Positions 55,501 to 64,000 of a stretch of 64,000 nt of DNA are shown here, one piece after another. Location of the stretch: contig NC_033560.1 in the NCBI RefSeq assembly GCF_001680005.1, positions 1,243,501 through 1,307,500 of the forward strand. The letters run 5' to 3'. Position numbers and translations under genes: made by a program. The notes beneath the pieces were generated by a model. It was not told where the DNA came from. It saw nothing but the letters and a program-made list of their open reading frames with translations, and made no database searches. The stretch comes from Plasmodium coatneyi (Eukaryota > Apicomplexa > Aconoidasida > Haemosporida > Plasmodiidae). Every line of letters starts with the position of its first letter. Position 1 is the first letter of the stretch.

Positions 55501-58500
55501 TAGCGGAAGAGATGGAGAAAAAGTGCAACGCTTTAGGAATCATCCCCGTTGAGAAGGTAAACCCTGAAATGAATAAACGGAAGGCAAAAATAATGACCAT
55601 CAACTATAGAAGAAAAATAATCCACTTTATACGAAATAACGTGTATATAAATACATATATATATGACTGCTTTGAAAATACATATATGAACAGTCAGTTT
55701 TTCAAGAACGACGTAATTATAGTGAACGATTTGTGTGGGGAAGATCAAATGGTCGATGACATCCCTGAATACATATACGAATTGAACAAGTTTGTCTTTA
55801 TTAAGTTTACGAGCTTTGATCAATACGTTAAGAAGAATCACAAAATTGCAGAAGGGTACATACAGTACTTGCTACAGAGTAACATAAAGTGCATTAATAG
55901 GTATATGATAGGGATACGGTGGATTCCGGACATTTTTGCGTATGAATATTATGTGTGCAAAATTATGGAGGGGAAGCCAAAAGGTGGTCGTGAATGGAAG
56001 AACCAGCAGAACTATAACTACTCCCTGACGTTACAGAAAGACTCGAATGAGAAAACTTTGAAATATTTAGTGGACTATGAGAATAAGGTTATTGATAATG
56101 TGCTATGTGTTATGCACGAATATTACCAGGCAAGTTTATTTACCGAGAAGTGCATCTTCAATTTATTTAAGTTGGTTCTGCTGAGGGTTAGTCTATACAT
56201 TGGCGTTTTGAATACGAAGGTCATTACGCTGGATCTGGACAAGGCCATGTATCGAATGAAGAAGTTTTCGGAGCCTATAAGTTTGTGCGGCAACTACGCG
56301 GTTCCCGAGGGTGCGGACACACCCAAGGGGGAGCGGAAATTCTTTGAAGGGGATATGAGCGGTGTGGTCGAGTGCAGCACGAGTGAGCAGCAGAACGGGA
56401 ACGCGTGGAACAACAGCCCCATGGAGGGGGGATCAACGGGAGACGGAGGGAACACGAACTATCACATTCAACTTGTGGACAGCAACGGTCATATCCAGGA
56501 AGAAGCAGAGGCAAAGCACTCATCCGACAGCGACCCCAGCAATCTCCTACAGGTGTACAACCCGTACAGCGATTTGTTCATGAAGAAGGGAAAGTACGAA
56601 AATGAGGGATACTTGCAAAACAAATTAAGGAATAAAAAGAAGGTCAGCTACAATTTGGATAACACCTCCCTATCGTTGAGGAGTCGACAGAAGAGAAAGA
56701 ACTTTTCCATTGGGAAGGGCAGAGTGCCAAACAGTGGTGCCTCTGCAGGGAGCAACGAAATCGGGGGAAGTGTAAATGGGGGGGAATCCTTCAGCATGAA
56801 GTATTACAGCTCGTCGACGGATAACAATAAGGTGGGTAATTTACATAATCACAAGAAGGAGTACCACTCGAATGCCAGCGATTTTAGCGCTGCATCCCAT
56901 TTGACGTCGAAGCATAAGTACCACCTCCGCAGTAATAATGCTCAGTCGGCGGATAACTACTCGTCGGAGGAGTACGTGTCTAGGATAGGGCTGAGGAGCA
57001 GGAACAAGGGAAGGAATAGGATGTTGTACAAACTGATGAACAAGAAAGGGCTGATAGAACCGTACTGGTGGTTTTTCTACAATTTGTATGAAAATGCAAC
57101 AATACAGGATAGCGGGAGCAATTGCAGCAGCACGGAGGGGAAGAAGGATGGGATGATGCGTTCGTTGAAGATGAAGGGAATGAAGGGTAAACGTGGCACG
57201 GCTGGCCACATTTCCGGAGGTGACGGTGCGTCCACCCGAAGGAAAGGCGAGCACAAGATGAGTAGTTTGTTCAGAAATTATGAAAGCAGTAAGAAGTCAC
57301 GCAGGTCACGCGAAAACAGTGATGACTACATCTACAGCAAATTGTTAGAACAAACGTACAATAGGAATTTAATGAATCATCTATCCAGGAGGAAGAATAA
57401 GATAAAGATAAAGTACATTTCGATGGTGCACGACATTATTTACAAGAAGTTTATTCTTTTGAGTAATACCGTCTTCCCTAGAAATATACACGAATCGGAA
57501 ATATTGTATACGCTGTTCCCACACGAACCCCACACATTCATGTTTCTTTACACGGACGACAACTTCCAGTATCAGAATGAGACCTTTTTGAAGTACGTAA
57601 CGTTTAGTGACTACGTGATGAATATGAACCATTTGGGTTTGGCGGGGGATGGTAGGAAGGGTGGTGTGATGCTGATGCAGGGGGGGATGGATAGCTACGC
57701 GGGAGATGTCAACGGTGGTGGTGTGGTTGCTGATCCCATTGGGGGTGTTATCCCAGGCGATCTGTGCGAAGGCGGTTTGCTGTCTTTAGATGCGTGCAAT
57801 GAACTACAGTATGGGAACATAAATATGAACGTCCATGTTGGGAACGGCCGAGGCATTGATAAAGATTTTTACGTAGACCATTTGATTATAGGAGGAGCGG
57901 AAGGGCTGGTCGGTTCGTCTGCGAATGCCTTGTTGACGAATGGGAACTTAAAATATTCGAGCATCCCTAATTATGAGAGGGTGAAAAGTAGCCGGCGGGA
58001 TGCGTATTTAGCGATGAGTGAAATTGGAGGAACACGGTCCGGGGGGGGCCTTGGTTACAACGGGCTGTTAAACATTGGCGGTGGTGTGGAGGACGGCCTG
58101 ACGTTTGGTACATACGGCGCGAATTACCCGTTCGGCGGAAATGGTGATCCATACGGTCAGGGGGGGAATGTGGTTGCCAGCGCGAATGCCTATTTGGACA
58201 CGCCCTCCAATACAGGTCACAAAGTGTTCGGCTTTGAACGGAGCAGAAGGGAAATCAAGCCAAACGAGTACTACGACTACTTCATGGGGGGGAAGAACTT
58301 CCTGGGTGTGGGACGAGACAAGTTCCACAACATTGGTGAGAAGAGAAGCGTCTCCAATACGACCTTCGGAAGGGGCAGTAAATATTACGACCATTACGGA
58401 GATCAGGAGGATAAGAAGAACACGAGTGACAATGATATATCTCTCATTAAGAGGAAGAAGCACGGCAATAAGAGAACCAAAAGTAATAACCTGTCCAGTG

Positions 58501-61500
58501 TGAAAAATTTTAGCAACCCTTATAGCAGCAACAAGAGTGACATGAACAACGATGCGTTGGATAGCAGCGTTCATGGAAATTCCTTGATTCCGATGGGTCC
58601 TCTCCCAACAGGGGTCTACTTCGACTCTGCACGAAAGCTTTGGAGATGCCAGTGGAAGGAAAATGGAAAGTTTAAGACGAAGGGGTTCAGCTTGATTCAT
58701 TACAACACTTTGGAGGAGGCGAGAAAGCAGTGCATTCTATATCGATGCGAAGTGGGTAACATACCTGTGAAGAGTGAATGGCTGAATCCGGTGTATGTTA
58801 GTTCTAACTACTTTTATAACAAGAAATATTCTAGCAGTGCGAATAACGCCAATAATAATGCAACGAATTATGCGACCCCGCATAAGGAGTTAAAAACGAG
58901 TTCCTTGAATTTGAACCGATTGAAGGAGAAAACTAATGGCGTGGAGAGAAATGGGAAAGGGTTCATGGACGGATCGAGTAAGGACTCGAGTGACAACTAC
59001 TACGGCGCGGTTGGCGCGGTTGGTGGTGGAGGCAGTCCAGAGGGAAGTCCAAGCGTTAATAGGTATTCCACGAGGAATAACACCGCTTCGAGCACGCTGC
59101 ACCTGATGAATAATGACAAGGGTAATGAGATTGACATTTCCATTTTGCAAGAATTCGTAACGAAGAATAAGGAAAATCAGAACAACAATGAGAAGGGCGA
59201 CGCGGTGAGTAACAACCAGGGTGCGGATGACGTGGTGGGGAATAATGACATGTTCTTCTTTGAGAATGGAAAGGTGGACAGCAGTGCGGTTAAGGAGGTC
59301 GAGGAGGGACTACCACAGGGACAGCCCGTTCTCGATGGGGAGGAAGAAAGTGGAGAGGCCCTCACCGGCAGGAGAAGCAAGCGCATGAGGAGTAGCCCGA
59401 ACGATGACACCAATTATCAGATAGAAATTAATGGCCAATTGAAGGACTACTACGGAGGGGGGGGTGATGGTGGTGGTGCCGAGGATTTCATCTCCACTTT
59501 GGAGAACGCAAATAATTTGGAAAACTTTCGAAGTGCGTTAAGTAAAAAGATTCTGAAGGAGATGCAAAGCGGGAACGCCGAAGGTAGCAACAGCGGTTAC
59601 GACTTAATGGGGGGTGCATCTACTACAGAGGTAAACCTGACCCCAGGAAACAACAATGGTAATGGCGACAGCGGCGCGATGTTCAGCCACTTGCAGGCGA
59701 TGCTACAGATGCTGCGTAACAAGGACACGAAGGGGGAAGAGCTATTAAAGGCCACGTTGAACGGAGTGAAGATGGAGAATGGGGTGGCCCCCCCAGGAGA
59801 GTCAGGTTTGGACGTGGGTCCTGAGACCAAGGGCAACGCCGCTGAAAGCGCAGACATGTACCGCATGTTACAAGGCGTTAAGAATGAGTTGCTGCTGCAA
59901 GGGGAGAATGGGAATAATTTGCCCTACATGAATGGTGTTCGAAAGAGGGGGAGGAAGAAATTCGATAAGAAGGAGTTCCAGTCGGTTATGAGAAAGGATG
60001 TAAACGGAGGGAAACGAAAGAAAATGCCGATGGTGAACGTGGTGAATTCGATGGGCATTATTCGAAGAAGGGGAAGGAAAGGGACCCTTTTTAATACCCC
60101 CCAGGATGTTAGCAGTTTGTTACTAAACGGTGGCAACTTTTCCGAGAGCATCTCTGCGTTTGTCAAATACGCCAGCGAGAATAGTGGGTTAGCGACTGGA
60201 GGTGCAGCAGAAGGAGCAACCGCAACAGACGGAGTAACCGTGGCAAACGGACTTGGCGGGTTGTCCATTAATAAAAACAGTGACGAGAACGGAGTTGGTG
60301 ACAAAGGAGGAGAGTCCGCACTGAGTAACAATTTCCCCGATGTATTTTTTCATGACATCCAGAAATTTTTAAACTTTGCCAAGGAGAGAAAGGATGCCGC
60401 AAAGGGGGTCAGCAGTGGCACTGGTGTGGAGGTGGACAATGCTGGCACGGGGAACGGGTTCGAGGGGGAGGAACCGACCGGGGGGCTGGCCTACTTTAAG
60501 GGAAGGAAGTGGAACACCAGCAATGTCAACAGTGAATACGAGAATTACCTGAGGTCGATCATGGTTCAGTATGAGAAGGAGGAGAAGCTAAAACGGCAAA
60601 GGCAGCAACAGCAGCAGGATCAGGAGGATGCACAGCAGATGCCCGAGAAGGGCGAACAGGGAGGTGCCACTGACCCCGGCGACGGTGTGTTCCCACAGGA
60701 TGACGAAAATTTGAACCATGCGGGTGGCAGCGTTATGGCAAATGACCAAGGAGATGACAACAGCGGTGATAAGAAGGGAGGAGCAGACGACGTTGTACCG
60801 AACGAAGACGGCATTAACGGGAACGCCGTTGTAACGAACGACAAGGGGGAGAATGACATAAGCAAGAACCTTTCCATTGGATTTTTTCAAAAGTATCTGA
60901 ACCTATTTGGCAAGAATCAGCAAAGCGCCCCAGAAGGTAACAACAATGAGCAGGACGATAATAATAACAAAGCGGATACTTCTGCCGCGGCGGAAGGGCA
61001 GGAAAACCCCCAGTACGCAGAGGATAAGAATCCAGAAAAAGAAACGAACGTTTACAGCACGAGGAAGAAGAAAAAGAAGAGGGACATGGGCTACTCCTTC
61101 ATGAACAACAATGACTACTACTACTACGATGACGATAATTTTAACGACCCCTTCAATGAAAACTACGACGATGACAATAACCTTAACGACCACTTAAATG
61201 GAAACTACAACAATTTTAACGACCAATTTGGTGAGAACTACGAGAACTTCAAGGCGAATGAGTATGCAAATGGTCACCACATGGTGGATGAAAAGCTGGA
61301 CCAGAAGTATCTGAGTGGATTTAATTATGGCGCTGGAGGGAACGGTACTACAGGTGCAGCAGGTGGGTACGTAAAGAAGAAGGTGAAAAGGAAAGGAAGT
61401 AAAAACAATGGTACAAATGTTGAAGGGGGAGATGGTACCTTGGGAATTCTATCCGACGATGAATCGAATATACTTGGGATGAAAGGCGGTAAGAAGAACA

Positions 61501-61871
61501 ACTCTGGGGGAGGTGGATCCGCTGGAGGGGATGAAGACATCAATTTGATAAAACAGTCCCTCCCGAAAGGAATATATTATGACCATGCGAAGAAATTGTA
61601 TCGAGTGCAGTATATAATAAACAACTCCATTAAGACGAAGGGGTTCAGTGTGAAGAAATTGGGACTAGCACAAGCGAAGATGGAGGCGGAGTCGTTCCGC
61701 AACTTCTGCCTGGAGAACGGGCTTCTGAATTCGCGCAAGAGGAGAATCAACTCGCCCTATAATAACAAGAAGGAGGAGAAGAACTTCAAAATGATAAAGG
61801 ATAACGAGGAGATCCTGTCGAACTTGCTCTACTTGTACAACGCGAATAATGAAAGTCAGCCGATGGAGTGA
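52569..61871 (+). CDS. ApiAP2 transcription factor with two AP2 domains
   Basis: The single exon encodes 3,100 aa. ApiAP2 proteins are the main sequence-specific transcription factors of apicomplexans. AP2 domain 1 is at residues 2010-2075 (LPTGVYFDSARKLWRCQW, then TKGFSLIHY and EARKQC). AP2 domain 2 is at 2996-3058, close to the C-terminus (LPKGIYYDHAKKLYRVQY, then TKGFSVKKLG). Between them lie two AT-hook-like basic motifs, KRGRKK (about 2460) and RRRGRKG (about 2498). Residues 1000-1230 form an ordered hydrophobic region of unknown fold. Large parts are Asn/Ser/Gly-rich, including an SNGN repeat near residue 225. The order after the ACP synthase gene matches an AP2-factor gene recalled in P. 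falciparum. The ATG at 52569 follows CCCATAAA and is the first in frame. The long upstream gap suggests complex regulation. Confidence 0.93.
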   Translation: MTSCSLKCSVLPCIHIQNEKNETNLEDPKEEGTIQCYKDEMNMNAEDTAHVNSAMDNNNLCDKSSDDLNTNVEIHGSGDVNMSSRDPAASASASAHVNANISENANRTAYVDTNTDLISGVNSGTPANSTDRANGNAKVNVNKCTQIKDFNPEEMKASFEKERKDILLNTYNYYFCNNYGDINQSDHKSQDDMNVYYYKRVSLNFMNYDNDTEYKEYDGDNGNNNSSNGNNSSNGNSSSNGNSSSNGNNSINGNNSSNGNDSSNGNDSSNGNDSSNGNDSSNANSSGNASPSTEKPCQVKVKKCNTNNLFFRTNSYDNVFLKKIKITTVDNKCTRKSIKKYKIPFEPNFYSNRFFFSDKNINEDPLPLSDNLTKYCSSLSVNYNTANSNGSSENAAVNNVSSGIGHGNQASSFRNSRRRNNPSSSNNGSRSSSTNTSCRSFPRYSYSMRFEGPPPHFLILKYNNVTKKANIVKKVPVNKNISFNLAKFIAEKYIQILRKNLRKKEKKMDRVRSARSEVDNGEVEHGELDEGAVCNGAHAYNNSGSRSECTNGSQHGSNDAYDSKKDIAYNNSTNCESYQGNFFKFGTKNYDDDDVNNNNGSACSSRPREDVNGDQLDNELDNENNNENNNEHNSERNNENENSDNSLFNPSGGSSEKNKFRARSQNSSDCSASKSNGQLSDEQRMAENARTGEQPFYGELLISRNYENNDSNDLHNIDMNSLSYENYSSENLYDENLLTYEYLNIDLDNVAFNTDTEKYIKFLSNVKIYYLHKIDDMRKVLPIGDNSTGNKLVILVKIKYGTCVKSKIFIFENVHDMVSEYEYVDGDSLDGMEQGGGENTMQFMLSGSAYYGANYVKSESGSTGPNANSNSESANSDPLAKVPTESACSGGSSNGEANPNGEAQQDRESEDPEKNGDESCNKNDSQPGMCKLEHSDNLLSSDCPAQEVTVKQELLEGNNISGGSSSNGGSGETAKRNLAEEMEKKCNALGIIPVEKVNPEMNKRKAKIMTINYRRKIIHFIRNNVYINTYIYDCFENTYMNSQFFKNDVIIVNDLCGEDQMVDDIPEYIYELNKFVFIKFTSFDQYVKKNHKIAEGYIQYLLQSNIKCINRYMIGIRWIPDIFAYEYYVCKIMEGKPKGGREWKNQQNYNYSLTLQKDSNEKTLKYLVDYENKVIDNVLCVMHEYYQASLFTEKCIFNLFKLVLLRVSLYIGVLNTKVITLDLDKAMYRMKKFSEPISLCGNYAVPEGADTPKGERKFFEGDMSGVVECSTSEQQNGNAWNNSPMEGGSTGDGGNTNYHIQLVDSNGHIQEEAEAKHSSDSDPSNLLQVYNPYSDLFMKKGKYENEGYLQNKLRNKKKVSYNLDNTSLSLRSRQKRKNFSIGKGRVPNSGASAGSNEIGGSVNGGESFSMKYYSSSTDNNKVGNLHNHKKEYHSNASDFSAASHLTSKHKYHLRSNNAQSADNYSSEEYVSRIGLRSRNKGRNRMLYKLMNKKGLIEPYWWFFYNLYENATIQDSGSNCSSTEGKKDGMMRSLKMKGMKGKRGTAGHISGGDGASTRRKGEHKMSSLFRNYESSKKSRRSRENSDDYIYSKLLEQTYNRNLMNHLSRRKNKIKIKYISMVHDIIYKKFILLSNTVFPRNIHESEILYTLFPHEPHTFMFLYTDDNFQYQNETFLKYVTFSDYVMNMNHLGLAGDGRKGGVMLMQGGMDSYAGDVNGGGVVADPIGGVIPGDLCEGGLLSLDACNELQYGNINMNVHVGNGRGIDKDFYVDHLIIGGAEGLVGSSANALLTNGNLKYSSIPNYERVKSSRRDAYLAMSEIGGTRSGGGLGYNGLLNIGGGVEDGLTFGTYGANYPFGGNGDPYGQGGNVVASANAYLDTPSNTGHKVFGFERSRREIKPNEYYDYFMGGKNFLGVGRDKFHNIGEKRSVSNTTFGRGSKYYDHYGDQEDKKNTSDNDISLIKRKKHGNKRTKSNNLSSVKNFSNPYSSNKSDMNNDALDSSVHGNSLIPMGPLPTGVYFDSARKLWRCQWKENGKFKTKGFSLIHYNTLEEARKQCILYRCEVGNIPVKSEWLNPVYVSSNYFYNKKYSSSANNANNNATNYATPHKELKTSSLNLNRLKEKTNGVERNGKGFMDGSSKDSSDNYYGAVGAVGGGGSPEGSPSVNRYSTRNNTASSTLHLMNNDKGNEIDISILQEFVTKNKENQNNNEKGDAVSNNQGADDVVGNNDMFFFENGKVDSSAVKEVEEGLPQGQPVLDGEEESGEALTGRRSKRMRSSPNDDTNYQIEINGQLKDYYGGGGDGGGAEDFISTLENANNLENFRSALSKKILKEMQSGNAEGSNSGYDLMGGASTTEVNLTPGNNNGNGDSGAMFSHLQAMLQMLRNKDTKGEELLKATLNGVKMENGVAPPGESGLDVGPETKGNAAESADMYRMLQGVKNELLLQGENGNNLPYMNGVRKRGRKKFDKKEFQSVMRKDVNGGKRKKMPMVNVVNSMGIIRRRGRKGTLFNTPQDVSSLLLNGGNFSESISAFVKYASENSGLATGGAAEGATATDGVTVANGLGGLSINKNSDENGVGDKGGESALSNNFPDVFFHDIQKFLNFAKERKDAAKGVSSGTGVEVDNAGTGNGFEGEEPTGGLAYFKGRKWNTSNVNSEYENYLRSIMVQYEKEEKLKRQRQQQQQDQEDAQQMPEKGEQGGATDPGDGVFPQDDENLNHAGGSVMANDQGDDNSGDKKGGADDVVPNEDGINGNAVVTNDKGENDISKNLSIGFFQKYLNLFGKNQQSAPEGNNNEQDDNNNKADTSAAAEGQENPQYAEDKNPEKETNVYSTRKKKKKRDMGYSFMNNNDYYYYDDDNFNDPFNENYDDDNNLNDHLNGNYNNFNDQFGENYENFKANEYANGHHMVDEKLDQKYLSGFNYGAGGNGTTGAAGGYVKKKVKRKGSKNNGTNVEGGDGTLGILSDDESNILGMKGGKKNNSGGGGSAGGDEDINLIKQSLPKGIYYDHAKKLYRVQYIINNSIKTKGFSVKKLGLAQAKMEAESFRNFCLENGLLNSRKRRINSPYNNKKEEKNFKMIKDNEEILSNLLYLYNANNESQPME
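53226..53440 (+). repeat. Asn/Ser/Gly-coding tandem repeat (SSNGN units)
   Basis: About thirteen imperfect 15-base units such as AGTAGTAACGGAAAC encode NSSNG repeats with Ser, Asp and Ile variants. The third-base variation among copies suggests an old, slowly diversifying repeat with internal homogenised blocks. Confidence 0.9.
58596..58792 (+). other. AP2 DNA-binding domain 1
   Basis: Encodes LPTGVYFDSARKLWRCQW followed by GKFKTKGFSL and TLEEARKQCILYR. It has the three-strand plus helix pattern of AP2 domains, with the conserved G-V-Y-F/Y-D and W/Y-R-x-Q-W strands and the KGFS strand. Confidence 0.92.
61554..61740 (+). other. AP2 DNA-binding domain 2
   Basis: Encodes LPKGIYYDHAKKLYRVQY followed by SIKTKGFSVKKLG and a helix AKMEAESFRNFCLENG. 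It is clearly related to domain 1 (shared KGFS strand) and lies 45 residues before the stop codon. Confidence 0.92.
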
Positions 61872-62090
61872 GGGGGGCAGACATGTATCACTCACAAGGA
61901 TGCTTTTTCCCTCTTGCACATATTATGCGGGGATCCAATTTGTGGACCCATTCGACAGACATTTTGGATCGCGTGCTTCCATGTTATCATATTTTTGTGG
62001 AGACAGCCGACCGACCGTTTAGCGGAATTGCAGTTTTTTCAGTTTGCCGTTTGTCTTTTCAACTTTTTATTTGAACTTTTTCTTTTGACG

Positions 62091-62188
62091 TTTGTCCGAG
62101 GATGTTTGTCCGAGGATATTTGTCCATGGATATTTGTCCGTGGATGTTTGTCCTTTGAAGTTTTTCATTTGAAGTTTGTCTTTTAATT
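62091..62188 (+). repeat. Seven degenerate 14-bp units (TTTGTCCGAGGATG)
   Basis: Units start at 62091, 62105, 62119, 62133, 62147, 62161 and 62175. The first four are close to TTTGTCCGAGGATR and the last three drift to TTTGTCTTTTGAAG-like forms. The array begins about 220 bases after the AP2 stop codon, so it probably lies in the 3' UTR. Confidence 0.85.
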
Positions 62189-62490
62189 TTGCCCTCGAGT
62201 TTGATGTGGAATTTTCCCCTTTGAAATTTGCGAGCATTTTGCCGGAGTTTCCACAAGTTGTAAACTCGCAGCCAAATTCGTGGATCCCTTTTTTTTTTTT
62301 TTTTTTAATTTGTACTGGATACCCGCGCTCCGTTGGCTCATCAGCAGGAGCCGTGCTTTTGTTTGTACCAGCTCTGCGCATCACTGTTGTTGATGCGTTA
62401 AGAGCCTTTTTTTTTTCTCTCTCTTTGTAATTCACTTTTGACAAGAATAATCCTATTTATATTTCCAACTCCTTTTAAAACGCTTTAACA

Positions 62491-62515
62491 ATTAATTAAT
62501 TAATTAATCAATTAA
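62491..62515. repeat. ATTA microsatellite
   Basis: A short run of ATTA units with one C interruption, flanked by T-rich DNA. Confidence 0.8.
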
Positions 62516-63456
62516 TGGAAGATTTTTTTTTTTTTTTTTGGACGGTGTGATGGTTCCTCAGCAGGTGTATGTGTGCGTGGGGCAATGAAGCGGCAGCTCA
62601 TTTTTCGGCTAATAGTACTACCTAGGGGGGTGAGTGCATCCACATGGTTAACACGCGGTTGCAGTGTAGGGTATAGTATATGTGCCTGTTTATAGGAATA
62701 GGACAACTTATATTGGGGGGAGACTATAAAATTGCAGGGGTGCCCTAACCTGGCCCTTCCCCCCAAGGTTGATACACCACAATTTTTTCTTTGTGGGACA
62801 GATAAGATGACTAGGCATGACTTTACGCACCGGCTGTATCATAGTGTAGTGTAGCAGCATTGCCGGTATTATATGTCGCTTCCCCAAATAAGTGCACTTA
62901 ATATATGCTTGCAAAATTTTACTTTTGAGTAAAAAGAAAATTAGTGTGCCTCCTCCCCTGTTTTATTCATCCCTGGACTAGTTGAGCGGAGTGGAAGCAG
63001 CTGACGTTGTAAAAAAAAAAATTTCTTAAGAAGGGTAACAATTTTAGGTGAGTTTTTTTTTTTTTTTTTTTTTTTCAGTTTTGCTCTGTCGCTCAACAAG
63101 TTTGCTGAAACCCCCAAGGTGTGGCCACTAACGAGGGTAGTTTTCTGCACTGCTTTGGATCGAAACGCTTTTTTTTGCATCCAGTGTAGATGCGCGCTGC
63201 GATTTGCAAAGTGAGGCTGACGTTTTCGTGTTTCCAATTTTTCCTATGTTGAGGTTAAACACCCCGAGCGCGTAGGGAGGTAGGCCAAGTTAAAGGCGTT
63301 CACGAGAATACACGTAAGTGTAGGCACATGCGCGGGTGTTTCACGCGTCCGCCCTGGCTTCGTCGTCTTCCCTTTGTGGAGCCTTCCCCAGTTGGTATTG
63401 TAAGTTCCATTCGGGGGGTGACGTGCAAAGTGTGGGCGTCCGTATAGGGGGGCCAA

Positions 63457-64000
63457 ATGAGGAAGCTCCTAGTGGAAGCAGCTCGGGTTGGCAAGCCTAG
63501 AGATTACTACCAGTTACTTCTCCCCCTCTCAGTTGTTCCTTTGATTACCCCACTCCATGTGCAAAAGATTCCATTTGGGAGCAAAAAGCAAAAAGAAAAA
63601 GTGGACAAGGAGACGAAGAAGCTTCGCAAATTTTTAAAAATATCTGGTGCAAAAAATGTACAGTTGGAAGAAGCAGAGGAAGCGAAACAGAGGCGGTGGA
63701 GTGATGGAGAGAAGGACGAACGAGAAAGAGATGCTACGCCGATGCAGTTAGACTACGAAGAATATGACGTGAAAGCACAAGAAATTGTAAAAGGTTTTGA
63801 AAAAAAAATGAAAAAAATATATGACAACAATTTAAGTGTCGACTTTTTTAACAACATGGTTATCGCAAAAGAGAAGCAAAATTTTAACCTGTCCGATTTA
63901 GCCCAAGTGGTTGTAAAGTCTTCCAAGGTGATCTACTTTTTCCCTTATATGGCTAGCGACGCGCAGAGGATTATTTACCATTTGAAAGTCAAGGATAATA
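63457..64000 (+). CDS. Ribosome-recycling-factor-like protein, 5' part only (cut by window edge)
   Basis: Open from an ATG at 63457, the first after an in-frame TAG at 63445, to the edge: 181 codons. Ribosome recycling factor splits the post-termination ribosome in bacteria and organelles. The N-terminal 40 residues hold a hydrophobic segment (LLLPLSVVPLITPL) that could act in organelle targeting. A Lys/Glu-rich linker follows. From about residue 100, YDVKAQEIVKGFEKKMKKI then NNLSVDFFNN resembles the first RRF helix and turn, and LSDLAQVVVKSSKVIYFFPY then DAQRIIYHLKV resembles the RRF strands (LxQLAxVxVxxxxxLxxxPYDPS..I..AI). The usual GRA(S/H)P signature is not obvious. The C-terminal helices are outside the window. 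Alternative: an unrelated conserved Plasmodium protein. Confidence 0.6.
   Translation, partial: MRKLLVEAARVGKPRDYYQLLLPLSVVPLITPLHVQKIPFGSKKQKEKVDKETKKLRKFLKISGAKNVQLEEAEEAKQRRWSDGEKDERERDATPMQLDYEEYDVKAQEIVKGFEKKMKKIYDNNLSVDFFNNMVIAKEKQNFNLSDLAQVVVKSSKVIYFFPYMASDAQRIIYHLKVKDN

Larger units (their letters stand above)
61872..63456. other. Intergenic region AP2 / RRF-like gene
   Basis: About 1.6 kb of 3' flank of the AP2 gene and promoter of the next gene. It holds a degenerate 14-bp tandem repeat (62091-62188), an ATTA microsatellite (62491-62515) and T-tracts at 62288-62306, 62523-62539 and 63053-63075. No coding region is supported. Confidence 0.6.

Noticed and set aside
1..64000. tRNA, rRNA, CRISPR or transposon
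   Set aside because: I looked for T-loop words with paired stems, for long conserved GC-rich RNA blocks, for spaced direct repeats and for transposase or reverse-transcriptase motifs, and found none I could support. A dedicated RNA search could still reveal snoRNAs.

Overview
The window is a piece of a nuclear chromosome from a malaria parasite, most likely a member of the vivax/knowlesi/cynomolgi group. Three things support this. The genes are very long (3,000 to 4,100 codons) and interrupted by Asn-, Ser-, Lys-, Glu- and Asp-rich low-complexity inserts. Introns are few and small with GT..AG ends. The base composition is moderate, far less AT-rich than P. falciparum, with intergenic regions full of poly(dA:dT) tracts longer than 20 bases and TGTATAC/GTAC-type words. 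From memory, the gene order matches one end of P. falciparum chromosome 4. I cannot name the species from sequence alone.

Layout, left to right: RanBP1 (+, two exons, 614-1888); a Pf34-like GPI-anchored rhoptry protein (+, 3740-4753); the H/ACA snoRNP protein NHP2 (-, 5554-6192); a giant PI4-kinase (+, six exons, 8623-21735), apparently frameshifted in a 26-A run inside its catalytic domain; a giant protein with two CW zinc fingers (-, 22427-31465 or further 5'); RIO2 kinase (+, 35333-37201); a divergent FAD-dependent monooxygenase-like protein (-, 37718-41917); a YbeY-AcpS fusion (+, 43800-45674); about 6.9 kb without a gene; an ApiAP2 factor with two AP2 domains (+, 52569-61871); and the 5' part of a ribosome-recycling-factor-like gene (+, 63457 to the edge). 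Long gaps (1.9-6.9 kb) lie where genes diverge or upstream of regulatory genes. The gaps between convergent genes are short (0.5-0.8 kb).

Functional themes: ribosome and RNA maturation (NHP2, RIO2, YbeY domain, RRF-like), organelle biology (the AcpS domain activates acyl carrier protein, and both the YbeY-AcpS fusion and the RRF-like protein plausibly work in the apicoplast or mitochondrion), chromatin and transcription (CW and AP2 proteins), nuclear transport (RanBP1), phosphoinositide signalling (PI4K) and invasion (Pf34).

The observations most worth pursuing are the YbeY-AcpS fusion, the FAD monooxygenase with altered FAD motifs at a site where I recall no P. falciparum gene, the A26 frameshift in PI4K, GTAC-rich clusters and a 16-bp palindrome in the gene-free region before the AP2 gene, and a possible tiny spliced gene at 5165-5287. 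I saw no tRNA, rRNA, CRISPR or mobile element.
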